Shown here: positions 38,547 to 46,214 of the stretch, in pieces
How positions within the stretch are numbered: the stretch's first letter is position 1
How the letters are laid out: each line of letters opens with the position of its first letter
Virus record (IMG/VR): IMGVR_UViG_3300046782_000313
Span: 1 to 49,949 of that record
DNA from: a virus
DNA: 49,949 bases
Strand: one strand, 5' to 3'
The notes under the pieces: generated by a model
Seen by the model: only the letters and a program-made list of their open reading frames with translations
Told to the model about the DNA's origin: nothing
Databases searched by the model: none
Translations under genes and position numbers: made by a program

Positions 38547-39338
38547 CTAGGCCACTAATCGATATCGCGTCTGCTTGATGCCGAGCGCTGCATCCCCGCG
38601 CCAGTGCGCGGTTACCAATTCCAGCATGCCGAGGCGAATGCGAAGGTGGCAGCGCACAAAATGAAGCGCTTTCTCCCCGGTCAGCCTTGTTTCGCGCGGT
38701 TCGTTGTCCGCTTCGCTCCGTGGTGGAGAAACCCCCAACACAATCTCTTGCCACGCCCGGAGGGGATACATTCCGACCATGCCCCGCGCTCTGGCTAACT
38801 GCCGTTGCAATCCCGCATGGGGCATGTGCTGTCGCCGGCCGATGATGCGCGGCGTATTTATCATTGCGAGGAAAGCGTAAATAAGGGCAGCCGTCTGATC
38901 GCAAATAATGCGATCAGAACCACGCCATGCATCCGTCATAACCTGGAATGTGCCGAATTCTTTGCTTCCCATCAGGGGAAGCCGAAGCGAAGCCTGGACG
39001 TTAGCAGTAACGTCACCATTGCGATCTAAGAAGATATTGCGCACGGCAGCGGCGTCCCCGTCCTCTTCTAACAAAAACGCTGTCCGCGCGCTCGCTTTTG
39101 AAGAAGGCGTTAGAAACTCGATCCATGTGCGGGGGGCGGGAAGAAACGCTAGACGCTCCGCGTTTCTCGGGCGCCTCAGCATGTCGTTGCCTAAATGCAA
39201 GGCCGGATCGAATATACCTGAGCATTCAAAGAAATGCAGATCGTCCAGCAGCCCCAATTGCCTCCAGCCATCTCCCCATCGCCGTTTCGGGACAGGCTGA
39301 AATGCGTCATTCAATATAAGCTGCGCGAGCGGCGTCAT
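38547..39338 (-). CDS. Conserved-type phage protein of unknown function
   Basis: A 263-residue protein starting MTPLAQLILNDAFQPVPKRR. Segments DDLHFFECSGIFDPALHLG and RLAFLPAPRTWIEFLTPSSK are recurrent in unknown proteins of alphaproteobacterial phages; no catalytic motif is clear. I use ATG 39338, which overlaps the upstream stop as ATGA. Lower GC in the middle than in neighbouring genes. Member of the leftward early operon. Confidence 0.65.
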   Translation of the reverse strand: MTPLAQLILNDAFQPVPKRRWGDGWRQLGLLDDLHFFECSGIFDPALHLGNDMLRRPRNAERLAFLPAPRTWIEFLTPSSKASARTAFLLEEDGDAAAVRNIFLDRNGDVTANVQASLRLPLMGSKEFGTFQVMTDAWRGSDRIICDQTAALIYAFLAMINTPRIIGRRQHMPHAGLQRQLARARGMVGMYPLRAWQEIVLGVSPPRSEADNEPRETRLTGEKALHFVRCHLRIRLGMLELVTAHWRGDAALGIKQTRYRLVA

Positions 39339-39862
39339 TCGTTGATGCCTAGAATGTCGGCCAGTGTCATGCCTGGGTCGCTCTGCCAATGCGGATTGCG
39401 GTCCACGATGTCTTGCAGCCGGTTAGCTACCGCAGTGGCTTCCGCTGCCTTCTTCCGCTTCAAGTCAATGACGGCCAGAACCTCGGGCAATGTCATGCGG
39501 ATCAGTATTTTGCGCTCGGCGGCGTCCCCCTCATCCCACGCCGCGTAGACGCGCAGCCACTCGAAGGCAAAATCTTCGGCTATTTCTCCGAAGTCGCGCT
39601 GCTCATCTCCCGCCGACGCTTCTGCCTTCTCACGCCTGCGTTTGTCTGCCGGGGCATCCGCCTTGTAGCTCTTGAATGCAACGCTCGCACCCATCCGCAT
39701 GAGCGTGCGGACTTTCGGCTTGGGGTCGCCGTCAGCGTTGCACACACCGGCAACGACATAGCGGTGAACTAATAGGCTTGCGGCCTCACTCGTATGGTAA
39801 CCGCCGCCGTCAGCATCTAGCTCGCTGACGATCTCACGCACGTCGTCGCTTAGTTTGTTCAT
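39335..39862 (-). CDS. Hypothetical early protein
   Basis: A 175-residue charged protein: LSDDVREIVSELDADGGGYH, RTLMRMGASVAFKSYKADAP, and a long helix ERKILIRMTLPEVLAVIDLK ending in DIVDRNPHW. The fold appears mostly helical; there may be a DNA-binding core but no motif is certain. It overlaps the ParB-like gene by 29 nt and the next gene by 4. Confidence 0.6.
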   Translation of the reverse strand: MNKLSDDVREIVSELDADGGGYHTSEAASLLVHRYVVAGVCNADGDPKPKVRTLMRMGASVAFKSYKADAPADKRRREKAEASAGDEQRDFGEIAEDFAFEWLRVYAAWDEGDAAERKILIRMTLPEVLAVIDLKRKKAAEATAVANRLQDIVDRNPHWQSDPGMTLADILGINE

Positions 39863-40682
39863 TGACGAACCTCCTGTGCAGTTCGCTGATCCACGCGAAC
39901 GCCGTTTCTAGTTGCGGGCCGAAAACGTGGTCAAAGCCGTCGAAACGCTCGGCAAATAATTCATTCACCGGCACTTGTTCGTTGATGTGGCGCAGGGCAC
40001 GCAGAGCAGCCGACCAATTCTGCGCCGCCGGCGTTTCCAGCTCGCGGAGCTTCGCCTTGGCTATGTCATTGAGAAGCGGCGGGGGGTTTTGTGCAGTCTG
40101 CGAACAATTCGCTCGCTGCACAGTGGTTACCGTGCGTGGTGAAACACCGACGGCTTCCGCGACCTCACGATGCGTCTTGCCCTCATCCTTCAACTGAATG
40201 ATCTTGGCATCACGCTCTGTCCTGTCCGCCTCAGCTTTGGCCTTGACGGGTTCGCGCGCCTTTGCCGTCAGTTTCTCTGCCCAACGTCCCGAGCACTGCA
40301 ACAGCGCCGCCACCGCCTCCGGGTCGGCCGGATCGACAAGCCTATTGCGGCATGCAGTCTCGTAGGCACGCGAGTAATCCGTCGCTCCGCGCTGCAGCCC
40401 GTGCTTAGCATTGGCCGCGAGCGAATGCAGCAACGCATCACGCCGCGTGCCCTCGCGGATGTCTGCCTCAATGCCGTCCGCATCAATAACCTTGTGCGCG
40501 TGCCAGCGGTGAAACCCATCTGCCAGCCACAGCACATCGCCGTCGCGGAACGCCACGACTGGCGGAAACCGCACGCCATCGACCAGTAGTTGCACGTAGT
40601 TTTCCAGCACGGTGCGGTCGATCGCCGCGCGTGGCTGTAATTCCTCGTCGAGCGTCATGGCGTCTAATGCAAGGATTGTCAT
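39834..40682 (-). CDS. ParB/Srx-fold N-terminal domain protein
   Basis: A 282-residue protein. The N-terminal ~110 residues are a ParB-type domain: RTVLENYVQLLVDGVRFPPV, then VLWLADGFHRWHAHKVIDAD (the GxHRxxA-type box, here DGFHRWHA), EGTRRDALLHSLAANAKHGL. A helix-turn-helix follows (REVAEAVGVSPRTVTTVQRA). No ParA partner is seen. Such phage proteins may act as nucleases, CTPases or regulators rather than in partition. Start overlaps the preceding stop (ATGA). Confidence 0.8.
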   Translation of the reverse strand: MTILALDAMTLDEELQPRAAIDRTVLENYVQLLVDGVRFPPVVAFRDGDVLWLADGFHRWHAHKVIDADGIEADIREGTRRDALLHSLAANAKHGLQRGATDYSRAYETACRNRLVDPADPEAVAALLQCSGRWAEKLTAKAREPVKAKAEADRTERDAKIIQLKDEGKTHREVAEAVGVSPRTVTTVQRANCSQTAQNPPPLLNDIAKAKLRELETPAAQNWSAALRALRHINEQVPVNELFAERFDGFDHVFGPQLETAFAWISELHRRFVNEQTKRRRA

Positions 40683-40891
40683 GCCGCCCTCTTCTCCACG
40701 AGCAAGCAGGCGAGGCAGAAATTCTCATCCTGCCTCGCCCGCTCCAGCAGGATGCCGCTCTGGCGTACAGCGTCCCTGCCAGCTCGCACTGCCTGCGCTG
40801 GCTCCCCGCACCGGCAGCAGCGTCGCGCCGCGAACCGCATCGCCAGGTCCGCGGTCGACGCTTCGATATCGGCGCGCTGATCCGGCGTCAT
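40679..40891 (-). CDS. Small zinc-ribbon-like protein
   Basis: A 70-residue protein starting MTPDQRADIEASTADLAMRF, with two cysteine pairs, RRCCRCGE and NFCLACLL, about 40 residues apart: a likely zinc-binding pair. It could bind nucleic acid or protein. I start at ATG 40891, which overlaps the nuclease stop by 4 nt; a longer frame runs through the nuclease gene. Confidence 0.6.
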   Translation of the reverse strand: MTPDQRADIEASTADLAMRFAARRCCRCGEPAQAVRAGRDAVRQSGILLERARQDENFCLACLLVEKRAA

Positions 40892-41313
40892 GCCGCCACC
40901 CGCATCGGCCGGGTGAGGCCCCACGCAACGACGGTCTGAAATACCTGGGGTTTCGACCAGCACACCTTGACCGGGATACCAGCCGCGATCAGCCCCTTGC
41001 AGAATTCCTTCTGGGCATCGCTCAGCGGCTCGTCGGCATTGCGTTTCAACTCGATCGCGAAGCCGCGGCCCTGATGCCAGAACAGGATATCGGTGATGCC
41101 GCGCTTCACCCCACGGGCCTTGCGCTTCATCGCTTCGACCAGGCCAATGGGGCGCCCAGTGCGACCGAGCCGCTGATCCAGCGAGTGCGCGTGATCGACG
41201 GACGTCCACTGCACATCCGGCAACAAAACGACGTGCAGCATGCGCGCGATGTCCATTTGGAGGTCGTGCTCGGACTGCTCTTCCTCGACGAGCCTGAAGC
41301 GCGGTCGGGCCAC
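40888..41313 (-). CDS. VRR-NUC domain nuclease
   Basis: A 141-residue protein: EHDLQMDIARMLHVVLLPDV, then KRGITDILFWHQGRGFAIEL followed by KRNADEPLSDAQKEF, giving the catalytic GxxD...ExK pattern (ITD, IELK) of VRR-NUC nucleases in the PD-(D/E)XK group. It likely cuts branched or flap DNA during replication or recombination. It belongs to the leftward early operon, four-base overlap with the next gene. Confidence 0.85.
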   Translation of the reverse strand: MARPRFRLVEEEQSEHDLQMDIARMLHVVLLPDVQWTSVDHAHSLDQRLGRTGRPIGLVEAMKRKARGVKRGITDILFWHQGRGFAIELKRNADEPLSDAQKEFCKGLIAAGIPVKVCWSKPQVFQTVVAWGLTRPMRVAA

Positions 41314-41328
41314 GACGCGGTGGCCCCG

Positions 41329-41904
41329 TTAAACCAGTTCGGCTTGAACCTTTGCGGGTCGGCCGCGCTTGCGCGGAGGAGCTTCGCCATTGGCGTTGCG
41401 GCCCATCTCGCCGGCGATGACCTCTTGGCCCTTCAGCCAGACTTTGTGGCCCTTAGCCCACGACCGGCTCCAGGCGGCGTGCTCGGCCGATCCGGCTTCG
41501 TGCGGGTTAGCCTCGCGCTCATCGCCATTCCTGCCCGCGGCGGCGCCAGCATCGCCGGCAGCCCACTCGCGGTGCTCGGCCGCGGCGTTGGCGTCGGCTG
41601 CCGGGGGCGTCGTGCCGCCGAACAGTCCGAGCTGTGAGCCGATCGGCAGATCGAGCCATGCGGCGTAGGTCTGGAGATGGCGCATCTGCATTTCAGCTTC
41701 ATCGCTGTCGAGGTCGGCCAACCGTTCGAGCAGCTTGAGTGCATCGAGGTCGATGCCGGCACCCTTGGCAGCCTTCTTGGCGCGGGCAACGGCCATGGCC
41801 GTGTCGGCGTGCGCCGATTTGCAGTCGCGGATTTCGCGGTAGTGCTTGAGGAAAGTCTCGGGCGGGACGTTGTGGCTGCGGGCTTCGGCCAGCGATGCTG
41901 CCAT
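41329..41904 (-). CDS. Hypothetical protein with RMF-like and AT-hook-like parts
   Basis: A 191-residue protein. The N-terminal helical part (NVPPETFLKHYREIRDCKSA; LLERLADLDSDEAEMQMRHL) is followed by an Ala-rich linker, NPHEAGSAEHAAWSRSWAKG that resembles a ribosome modulation factor-type segment, and a basic end RKRGRPAKVQ like an AT hook. It may bind DNA or RNA. GGAGA precedes the ATG at 41904. Confidence 0.6.
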   Translation of the reverse strand: MAASLAEARSHNVPPETFLKHYREIRDCKSAHADTAMAVARAKKAAKGAGIDLDALKLLERLADLDSDEAEMQMRHLQTYAAWLDLPIGSQLGLFGGTTPPAADANAAAEHREWAAGDAGAAAGRNGDEREANPHEAGSAEHAAWSRSWAKGHKVWLKGQEVIAGEMGRNANGEAPPRKRGRPAKVQAELV

Positions 41905-41913
41905 GTTTATCTC

Positions 41914-42112
41914 CTATTGTTTGTTATTTCCCCGGCTGCGTCGCAATTCCGCCGCAGCGTCCGCCAGCGACTGGCGCAACGCCGACAAGGTGCTGACAAC
42001 CGATCCTGAGCAGGTCCAAAGCCTCACCCAGCCCAGGCGCAACTCTGGCACCAGTCCGCCAGATATCCCCCAGCCGCATCGACCAATTTCGATTGCCCAT
42101 GTCCTCACCCAT
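41914..42112 (-). pseudogene. Small helical protein, apparently split between two frames
   Basis: The frame from ATG 42112 reads well at first (MGNRNWSMRLGDIWRTGARV; PGLGEALDLLR) and then turns Gly-rich; the +1 frame reads well only at the end (VVSTLSALRQSLADAAAELR then RSRGNNKQ). Joining them after LDLLR by skipping one base gives a continuous helix with regular Leu spacing. This suggests an indel or a +1 frameshift at CTC AGG A. It sits between two real early genes. Confidence 0.4.
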
Positions 42113-42404
42113 CGCCCCGAGCGGCGCGGCGTTCTGCGACGAGGCGGTTCACCTCATCTGCGAGCGTCGTGCATTCCGCCATCAGGTTTAGGAGCTTCTC
42201 GCCATTCGGAGCATGGGTGCCGGCGAGCCAATTCTCGGCAGTGCGGGGCGTGGTTCGGGCGTGACGTGCCAGCAACTTTGTGGCGTGCTTCAGCGGCCCG
42301 TATTCCCGGCGCAGCACATTCAGAACTACATCGCTGTAGGTAACGGTCGCTAACACGGCTTGCCCCCGAAAGTTTCGGTGGGACTTCCCGCTATTGTGCG
42401 GCAT
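42105..42404 (-). CDS. Helix-turn-helix regulator, early gene
   Basis: A 99-residue protein with VTYSDVVLNVLRREYGPLKH, then KLLARHARTTPRTAENWLAG, a likely helix-turn-helix (TPRTAENWL), and a C-terminal helix LADEVNRLVAERRAARGDG. It may be a CII-like or Cro-like control protein. I start at ATG 42404; longer upstream frames lack coding character. It follows the Cro-like gene by about 100 nt in the same direction. Confidence 0.6.
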   Translation of the reverse strand: MPHNSGKSHRNFRGQAVLATVTYSDVVLNVLRREYGPLKHATKLLARHARTTPRTAENWLAGTHAPNGEKLLNLMAECTTLADEVNRLVAERRAARGDG

Positions 42405-42504
42405 GTGCCGGCTCCATCGTGCGTGACGACGGAAGCAGCAACAGAAGACATGAACCAACCCGCGCGGAAGCCTGGCAGCAGAGGCGCGGAGGTGGTTTCG
42501 ACCA

Positions 42505-42711
42505 TCAGGCGGCTTCGGCTGCGGACCACAAGTCGGGCCGCAGTAGGTGCTTTGGAATGCCGAGCTTTTTCTCGATCTTCCGTGCGGTCTCTGGGTTGAT
42601 GCGCCGCTTTTGGCGGCGCCATAGACGCACAGCTTCGGCGGTAACACCGGCCGCGTTGGCGAGGTCTGTGTCCGTGAGGCTGTGCTCGCGCATGTAATCG
42701 GCGAGAGGCAT
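42505..42711 (-). CDS. Cro-like helix-turn-helix protein
   Basis: A 68-residue protein: MPLADYMREHSLTDTDLANA, with the helix-turn-helix LTDTDLANAAGVTAEAVRLW and RRINPETARKIEKKLGIP, the pattern of small Cro/XRE proteins. It is divergent from the repressor gene and first in the leftward operon. The promoter and an operator (42717-42745) lie directly before it; the predicted RNA start falls at or next to the ATG, so the mRNA may be leaderless. Confidence 0.82.
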   Translation of the reverse strand: MPLADYMREHSLTDTDLANAAGVTAEAVRLWRRQKRRINPETARKIEKKLGIPKHLLRPDLWSAAEAA

Positions 42712-42716
42712 GCCTA

Positions 42717-42745
42717 ACCATCCAACAAACCGTTGGAATGGTCAA
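42717..42745 (-). promoter_or_regulatory. Leftward early promoter with operator O1
   Basis: On the minus strand TTGACC (42745-42740), 17 nt and GATGGT (42722-42717) form a promoter with a good -35 and weak -10. The spacer contains the perfect dyad TCCAAC-N5-GTTGGA (42721-42737). The arrangement is nearly the same base by base as the rightward promoter at 43251. Repressor binding here should block the Cro-like/replication operon. Confidence 0.65.
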
Positions 42746-42763
42746 GAACGGAATGTAGCGTGC

Positions 42764-43126
42764 GTGCCCAACCAGACGTTGGCACTTAGAGGCGTGCTCA
42801 AGGACCCGGCAGCGTCTGAAGCAACGCGCCAGTTTGCGCTCGTGTTGACGGCCACTCGTAAGTGGTATGGCCGCGGGACGGGACGGCCAGGACTCGACAA
42901 GGAAGAATTTGCTCGAGATCTCGGTATTGAAAGTGAGCGCTACCGCCGCTATGAGCGAGGGGAGACAGAACCGCCGGTATGGCTGCTCGCCTCAATCCGT
43001 AGGCTCACCGGTGTAAGCCTAGACTTTCTCCTGGCACGCATGCCGCCTGGCCATACCTTTAATCTAAACGATTTTCCGCCTGATCATCCACGTCGGCACC
43101 GCGTAAAGGCGCCAGTGGAAGAGTAG
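42764..43126 (+). CDS. Phage repressor (XRE-type)
   Basis: A 120-residue protein (GTG start) with TRQFALVLTATRKWYGRGTG, then DKEEFARDLGIESERYRRYE as helix-turn-helix and RGETEPPVWLLASIRRLTGV, a DNA-binding domain of the XRE type, ending in a short basic tail. It has no peptidase part, so RecA-driven self-cleavage is not expected. An ATG at 42710 in the same frame would place operator O1 inside the gene. Operator-like O2 (42767-42783, CCCAAC-N5-GTTGGC) overlaps its start, hinting at self-control. Confidence 0.75.
   Translation: MPNQTLALRGVLKDPAASEATRQFALVLTATRKWYGRGTGRPGLDKEEFARDLGIESERYRRYERGETEPPVWLLASIRRLTGVSLDFLLARMPPGHTFNLNDFPPDHPRRHRVKAPVEE
42767..42783. promoter_or_regulatory. Operator O2 at repressor gene start
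   Basis: CCCAAC-CAGAC-GTTGGC keeps the inner five bases of each half-site of the TCCAAC-N5-GTTGGA dyad. Its centre is 46 bp from that of O1, twice the 23-bp spacing between O3 and O4, so all would lie on regular helix turns. Likely a weaker repressor or Cro site. Confidence 0.5.
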
Positions 43127-43235
43127 GCCGCGGCCGTCGCCGCTTCGGCGGACAATTCGCCTCTGGCATTTTCGGCATCGTGGGTGGCTTCGATGGGGAC
43201 GCCTCTCCATCAGCTCTAAACGTGCGCATCGTCAC

Positions 43236-43279
43236 TCCAACATTTTGTTGTTGACACATCCAACGGACTGTTGGATATA
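43236..43279 (+). promoter_or_regulatory. Rightward early promoter with operators O3 and O4
   Basis: TTGACA (43251-43256), 17 nt and GATATA (43274-43279) form a strong-looking promoter. The spacer holds ATCCAAC-N5-GTTGGAT (43258-43276), a perfect dyad (O4). Upstream, TCCAAC-ATTTT-GTTGTT (43236-43252) is a partial site (O3) overlapping the -35. It lies in the 205-nt gap after the repressor gene and drives the ParB-like, Erf and integration genes. Confidence 0.7.
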
Positions 43280-43331
43280 GCCGAGGCTGCCAACCTGGCA
43301 ATCATGCCGAACGGCGGCAACGGAGGAACTA

Positions 43332-44309
43332 ATGACTGATACCCAAACAGGGTGGGAGCCGGCCTTTAAGCTCGACCTTGACACCGCCAACGCTAATGCG
43401 TTCGCCGAGATTGTCGCGAACTTCCACAAATGGTCGGAAACGCAACCGCCGCTCAGCACGATGAACAGGCCGAACGGCTGGTACGATGTGACAGCGGAAA
43501 TGGCCGAAGAATTCTTGCGGCGCAACATCGCCAACCGCAAGCCTTCCTTACAGACGGTGCGCAAGTACTACGGTGCCATGAAACGCGGCGAGTGGCGCCG
43601 CACCGGACAGCCGCTTCTGTTTAATGCAGACGGTCGGGCGGAAGACCTACAACACCGTTGTTGGGCTGCGTATCTTGGGAGGGTTTCATTCCCGAGTTAC
43701 ATCATTACCGACGTTCCGACAGCTCCAGACATCTTCGCCTACATTGATGACTGCAAGCCGCGCAGCGCGGCCGATGCGCTGCAAACCTCGGGCATGAACG
43801 GCCTTTCCAACGCGATCGCGCAGGCGATCAAATTGGCATGGAGGTATCAGCACGAGGCGCTTTCGATCCTCAAACGGATTCCGATTGAGGAACTGTCGAT
43901 CCCGCATGTGCTCGATTTCAGCCGGGCCAATCCAGCGCTTGCGGAAGCCGCGCATTTCCTCGTCACCAATCACGCCAAGGCGCTCGATGTGATCGGGCAT
44001 AAGGGCGTGGCAACATTCTTCGTCTGGAAGGTGATCGGGCTGCACGACGCGACGACGCTGCACGATTTCCTGCATCCGTTGGGCACGGGTGCCAATCTGG
44101 ATGAAACCAGTCCAATCCTTGCTTTGCGCAATCGGCTGTTGGCGGAAGCGAAGGAACTTGATCCGACGCACAAGCTCGCGTTGCTGATCAAAGGCTTCAA
44201 CGTTGAACGCGCCGGCAAGAAGGTCGGCAAGAACGGCCTTTATGTGCGGGACAATGAAGCCTTCCCGCGCTTTGACGAGCAGGGCGAGATGCCGCTGGCG
44301 GCGGATTAA
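43332..44309 (+). CDS. ParB-like phage protein
   Basis: A 325-residue protein. The N-terminal ~140 residues follow the plan of a ParB/Srx-fold group common in phages: WYDVTAEMAEEFLRRNIANR, VRKYYGAMKRGEWRRTGQPL, LFNADGRAEDLQHRCWAAYL (in place of DGQHR), then VPTAPDIFAYIDDCKPRSAA. The rest is helical (IAQAIKLAWRYQHEALSIL). The role in phages is unknown; nuclease or regulatory activity has been suggested for relatives. GGAGGAACTA before the ATG is an excellent ribosome binding site; first gene of the rightward operon. Confidence 0.7.
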   Translation: MTDTQTGWEPAFKLDLDTANANAFAEIVANFHKWSETQPPLSTMNRPNGWYDVTAEMAEEFLRRNIANRKPSLQTVRKYYGAMKRGEWRRTGQPLLFNADGRAEDLQHRCWAAYLGRVSFPSYIITDVPTAPDIFAYIDDCKPRSAADALQTSGMNGLSNAIAQAIKLAWRYQHEALSILKRIPIEELSIPHVLDFSRANPALAEAAHFLVTNHAKALDVIGHKGVATFFVWKVIGLHDATTLHDFLHPLGTGANLDETSPILALRNRLLAEAKELDPTHKLALLIKGFNVERAGKKVGKNGLYVRDNEAFPRFDEQGEMPLAAD

Positions 44310-44316
44310 CAAAAGG

Positions 44317-44346
44317 GGGCGGGGGAAACCCCGCCCTTCTGTCTTT
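44317..44346 (+). terminator. Rho-independent terminator or attenuator
   Basis: GGGCGGGG (44317-44324) and CCCCGCCC (44329-44336) form a perfect eight-pair stem closed by a GAAA tetraloop, followed by TTCTGTCTTTT. It lies between the first two genes of the rightward operon and would lower expression of downstream recombination and integration genes relative to the first, unless antitermination occurs. Confidence 0.7.
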
Positions 44347-44359
44347 TGTGGAGTAAACA

Positions 44360-45430
44360 ATGCGACCCGACTTGCACCCGGCTTGCGCTACATTTCCAGC
44401 GCTGCCCGATCACGATCTGAAAGAACTAGCCGAGGACATCCGCAAGAACGGCTTGCTAGAGCCGGTCACGCTGGCACCGGATGGCACGCTGCTAGACGGA
44501 CGTTGCCGTTGGGATGCCTGTGAGATCGTCGGCATCACTCCGATCAGCGTCGTCTATGACGGAGATCCAATCGCCTTCGTGCTGTCGAAAAACAAACATC
44601 GGCGGCACATGGATAAATCACAGTTGGCGATGACAGTGGCAAGATTAGCCAATCTGCCGCAAGGCGGGCAATTGGATAATCAAAATGCAGTCAAAGACAA
44701 AACGAACCTTCTTCCGCAGAAGCTTCGTTCTCGTGAAGACCTATCAAAACAAAGCGGCATTGCTATATCCACGATTGATTATGGCAGGGTTGTTCTCACC
44801 AATGCCGAGCCGCACATCATCGCAATGGTAGATGGAGGCAAGGTTTCTGTCCGCGCTGCTGCCGAAGCCGTGCGCAGGACCGATCGCGCCAAACAAGTTA
44901 ACTGGACAGAAGCGGACGTAAAGCGCGAAGGCGGCAAGGTGCTGAACTCTTATCCGTCGAAGCAAAAGCCCGCGAAGCCGAATTCACAACCGGCGAAGCG
45001 CATCGAATATCCGAAGATCGCATGGCCGACCAGCGAGGAAGCTGAATATCCCGACGCAAGTATGTCAGAAGCCGATCAGCGTGCATGGTTCAATAAGTAC
45101 GGGCACACACCGTTGCACCCCAAGACCGTTAAGGACTTGCTCGACGCCGATGGTCTGACCTCAGGCTTAGCCGCCAGCCTTACCAGCTTGAACTATGCGC
45201 GCCATCCGGATGCGGAAACCTTCTTCGACCTCATCGATCTGATGCTCTCGCATGTGCGGCAGCGGGACGCCACGAACGGAATGCAAACCGATTTCGCGGC
45301 CAAAGGGCGCAAGACGATATCCTCGCTTGAACAGGAACTGCCGAAGGCGATCACGCTCTTGCTCGCGCTCGAAGCCGGCCTGAAAGCGCGCAGCGCGAAT
45401 TGTCCGGAAACTGCCGTTCATGTTGCCTGA
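44360..45430 (+). CDS. ParB-domain protein
   Basis: A 356-residue protein with a clear ParB N-terminal domain: LPDHDLKELAEDIRKNGLLE, PVTLAPDGTLLDGRCRWDAC (the DGRxRxxA box), YDGDPIAFVLSKNKHRRHMD. A helix-turn-helix-like stretch (SREDLSKQSGIAISTIDYGR) and VDGGKVSVRAAAEAVRRTDR follow. The C-terminal part is helical. No ParA is nearby, so partition is unlikely; DNA binding or regulation is more likely. It ends 11 nt inside the next gene. Confidence 0.82.
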   Translation: MRPDLHPACATFPALPDHDLKELAEDIRKNGLLEPVTLAPDGTLLDGRCRWDACEIVGITPISVVYDGDPIAFVLSKNKHRRHMDKSQLAMTVARLANLPQGGQLDNQNAVKDKTNLLPQKLRSREDLSKQSGIAISTIDYGRVVLTNAEPHIIAMVDGGKVSVRAAAEAVRRTDRAKQVNWTEADVKREGGKVLNSYPSKQKPAKPNSQPAKRIEYPKIAWPTSEEAEYPDASMSEADQRAWFNKYGHTPLHPKTVKDLLDADGLTSGLAASLTSLNYARHPDAETFFDLIDLMLSHVRQRDATNGMQTDFAAKGRKTISSLEQELPKAITLLLALEAGLKARSANCPETAVHVA

Positions 45431-45680
45431 TCTCGCCCTCGACCAATGGCTTGCTGCCTGGGCCTTGCGCCTCAACGCGCTGTCCACCCGCTGGTATCTG
45501 CGCCCGCTCCGCCCGCAGCTCGTGGCGCTCGGCGCCGAATGCCAGCACCGGGCCGGCGAGGCGCGCAGCATGCGCAAAATGCTCGACGAAATCGTAGGCG
45601 CTTCGCACGAAGAGGCGGTCGCGGCGCCCATGCGAGCATTGGCGGAACTGGAAGCCGCGGTCATCCGGTGGCAGCGATGA
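45420..45680 (+). CDS. Hypothetical helical protein
   Basis: An 86-residue protein starting MLPDLALDQWLAAWALRLNA, all helical and rich in Arg, Ala and Leu (EARSMRKMLDEIVGASHEEA). No family recognised. It overlaps the ParB-like gene by 11 nt and the Gp157 gene by 4 (ATGA), so it is translated with them in the recombination operon. Confidence 0.6.
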   Translation: MLPDLALDQWLAAWALRLNALSTRWYLRPLRPQLVALGAECQHRAGEARSMRKMLDEIVGASHEEAVAAPMRALAELEAAVIRWQR

Positions 45681-46207
45681 GCGCGCCGTCCGCGTGGTCG
45701 ATATCGCAGCTCCTCGCCATTGCCGTCTCGCTCGCCTATGCGCTCGACGCCAGCGCCGAGGACGAATGGGACAGCGCCGATCTCCGCGCCGCCCTGCGCG
45801 ACGAGGGCATTGATCCCGATCGCCTGCTGCAACGCTTGGGACGCTCGATCGTCGAAGACGAGAGCCAGGTAGCAGCCTCCAACACCCGCCTCGATGCGCT
45901 GATTGCGCGGCGCAATCGCTGGAAAGCGCGCGCGGAACTCAAGCGCGACACCTTCAGCATGATCATGCAAACGCTGAGAATGAGCAAATTTGTCGATACC
46001 GATTTCTCCGCGAGTCTGCGCGAAAATAAGGGCGGTGCGGTCGTCGTGGCCGATGAGGATGTGCCCAAGCTGCCGGATGAATACGTGCGCACCACCCGCA
46101 CGCCGGACAAAGCGCGGATCAAAGAGGCGCTGCTCGACGGGCTCGTCATCGAGGGCGCGGCACTTACCCAGGGTGGGCCACCGATCCTCACGATCCGCAA
46201 AGGATGA
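45677..46207 (+). CDS. Siphovirus Gp157-family protein
   Basis: A 176-residue protein. The N-terminal coiled helix (AYALDASAEDEWDSADLRAA; RNRWKARAELKRDTFSMIMQ) and the C-terminal TDFSASLRENKGGAVVVADE, VPKLPDEYVRTTRTPDKARI, KEALLDGLVIEGAAL match the Gp157 family, found beside single-strand annealing proteins in phages and linked in some to phage resistance; its biochemistry is unclear. Next gene is Erf, the typical pairing. Confidence 0.88.
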   Translation: MSAPSAWSISQLLAIAVSLAYALDASAEDEWDSADLRAALRDEGIDPDRLLQRLGRSIVEDESQVAASNTRLDALIARRNRWKARAELKRDTFSMIMQTLRMSKFVDTDFSASLRENKGGAVVVADEDVPKLPDEYVRTTRTPDKARIKEALLDGLVIEGAALTQGGPPILTIRKG

Positions 46208-46214
46208 TCAGGCT

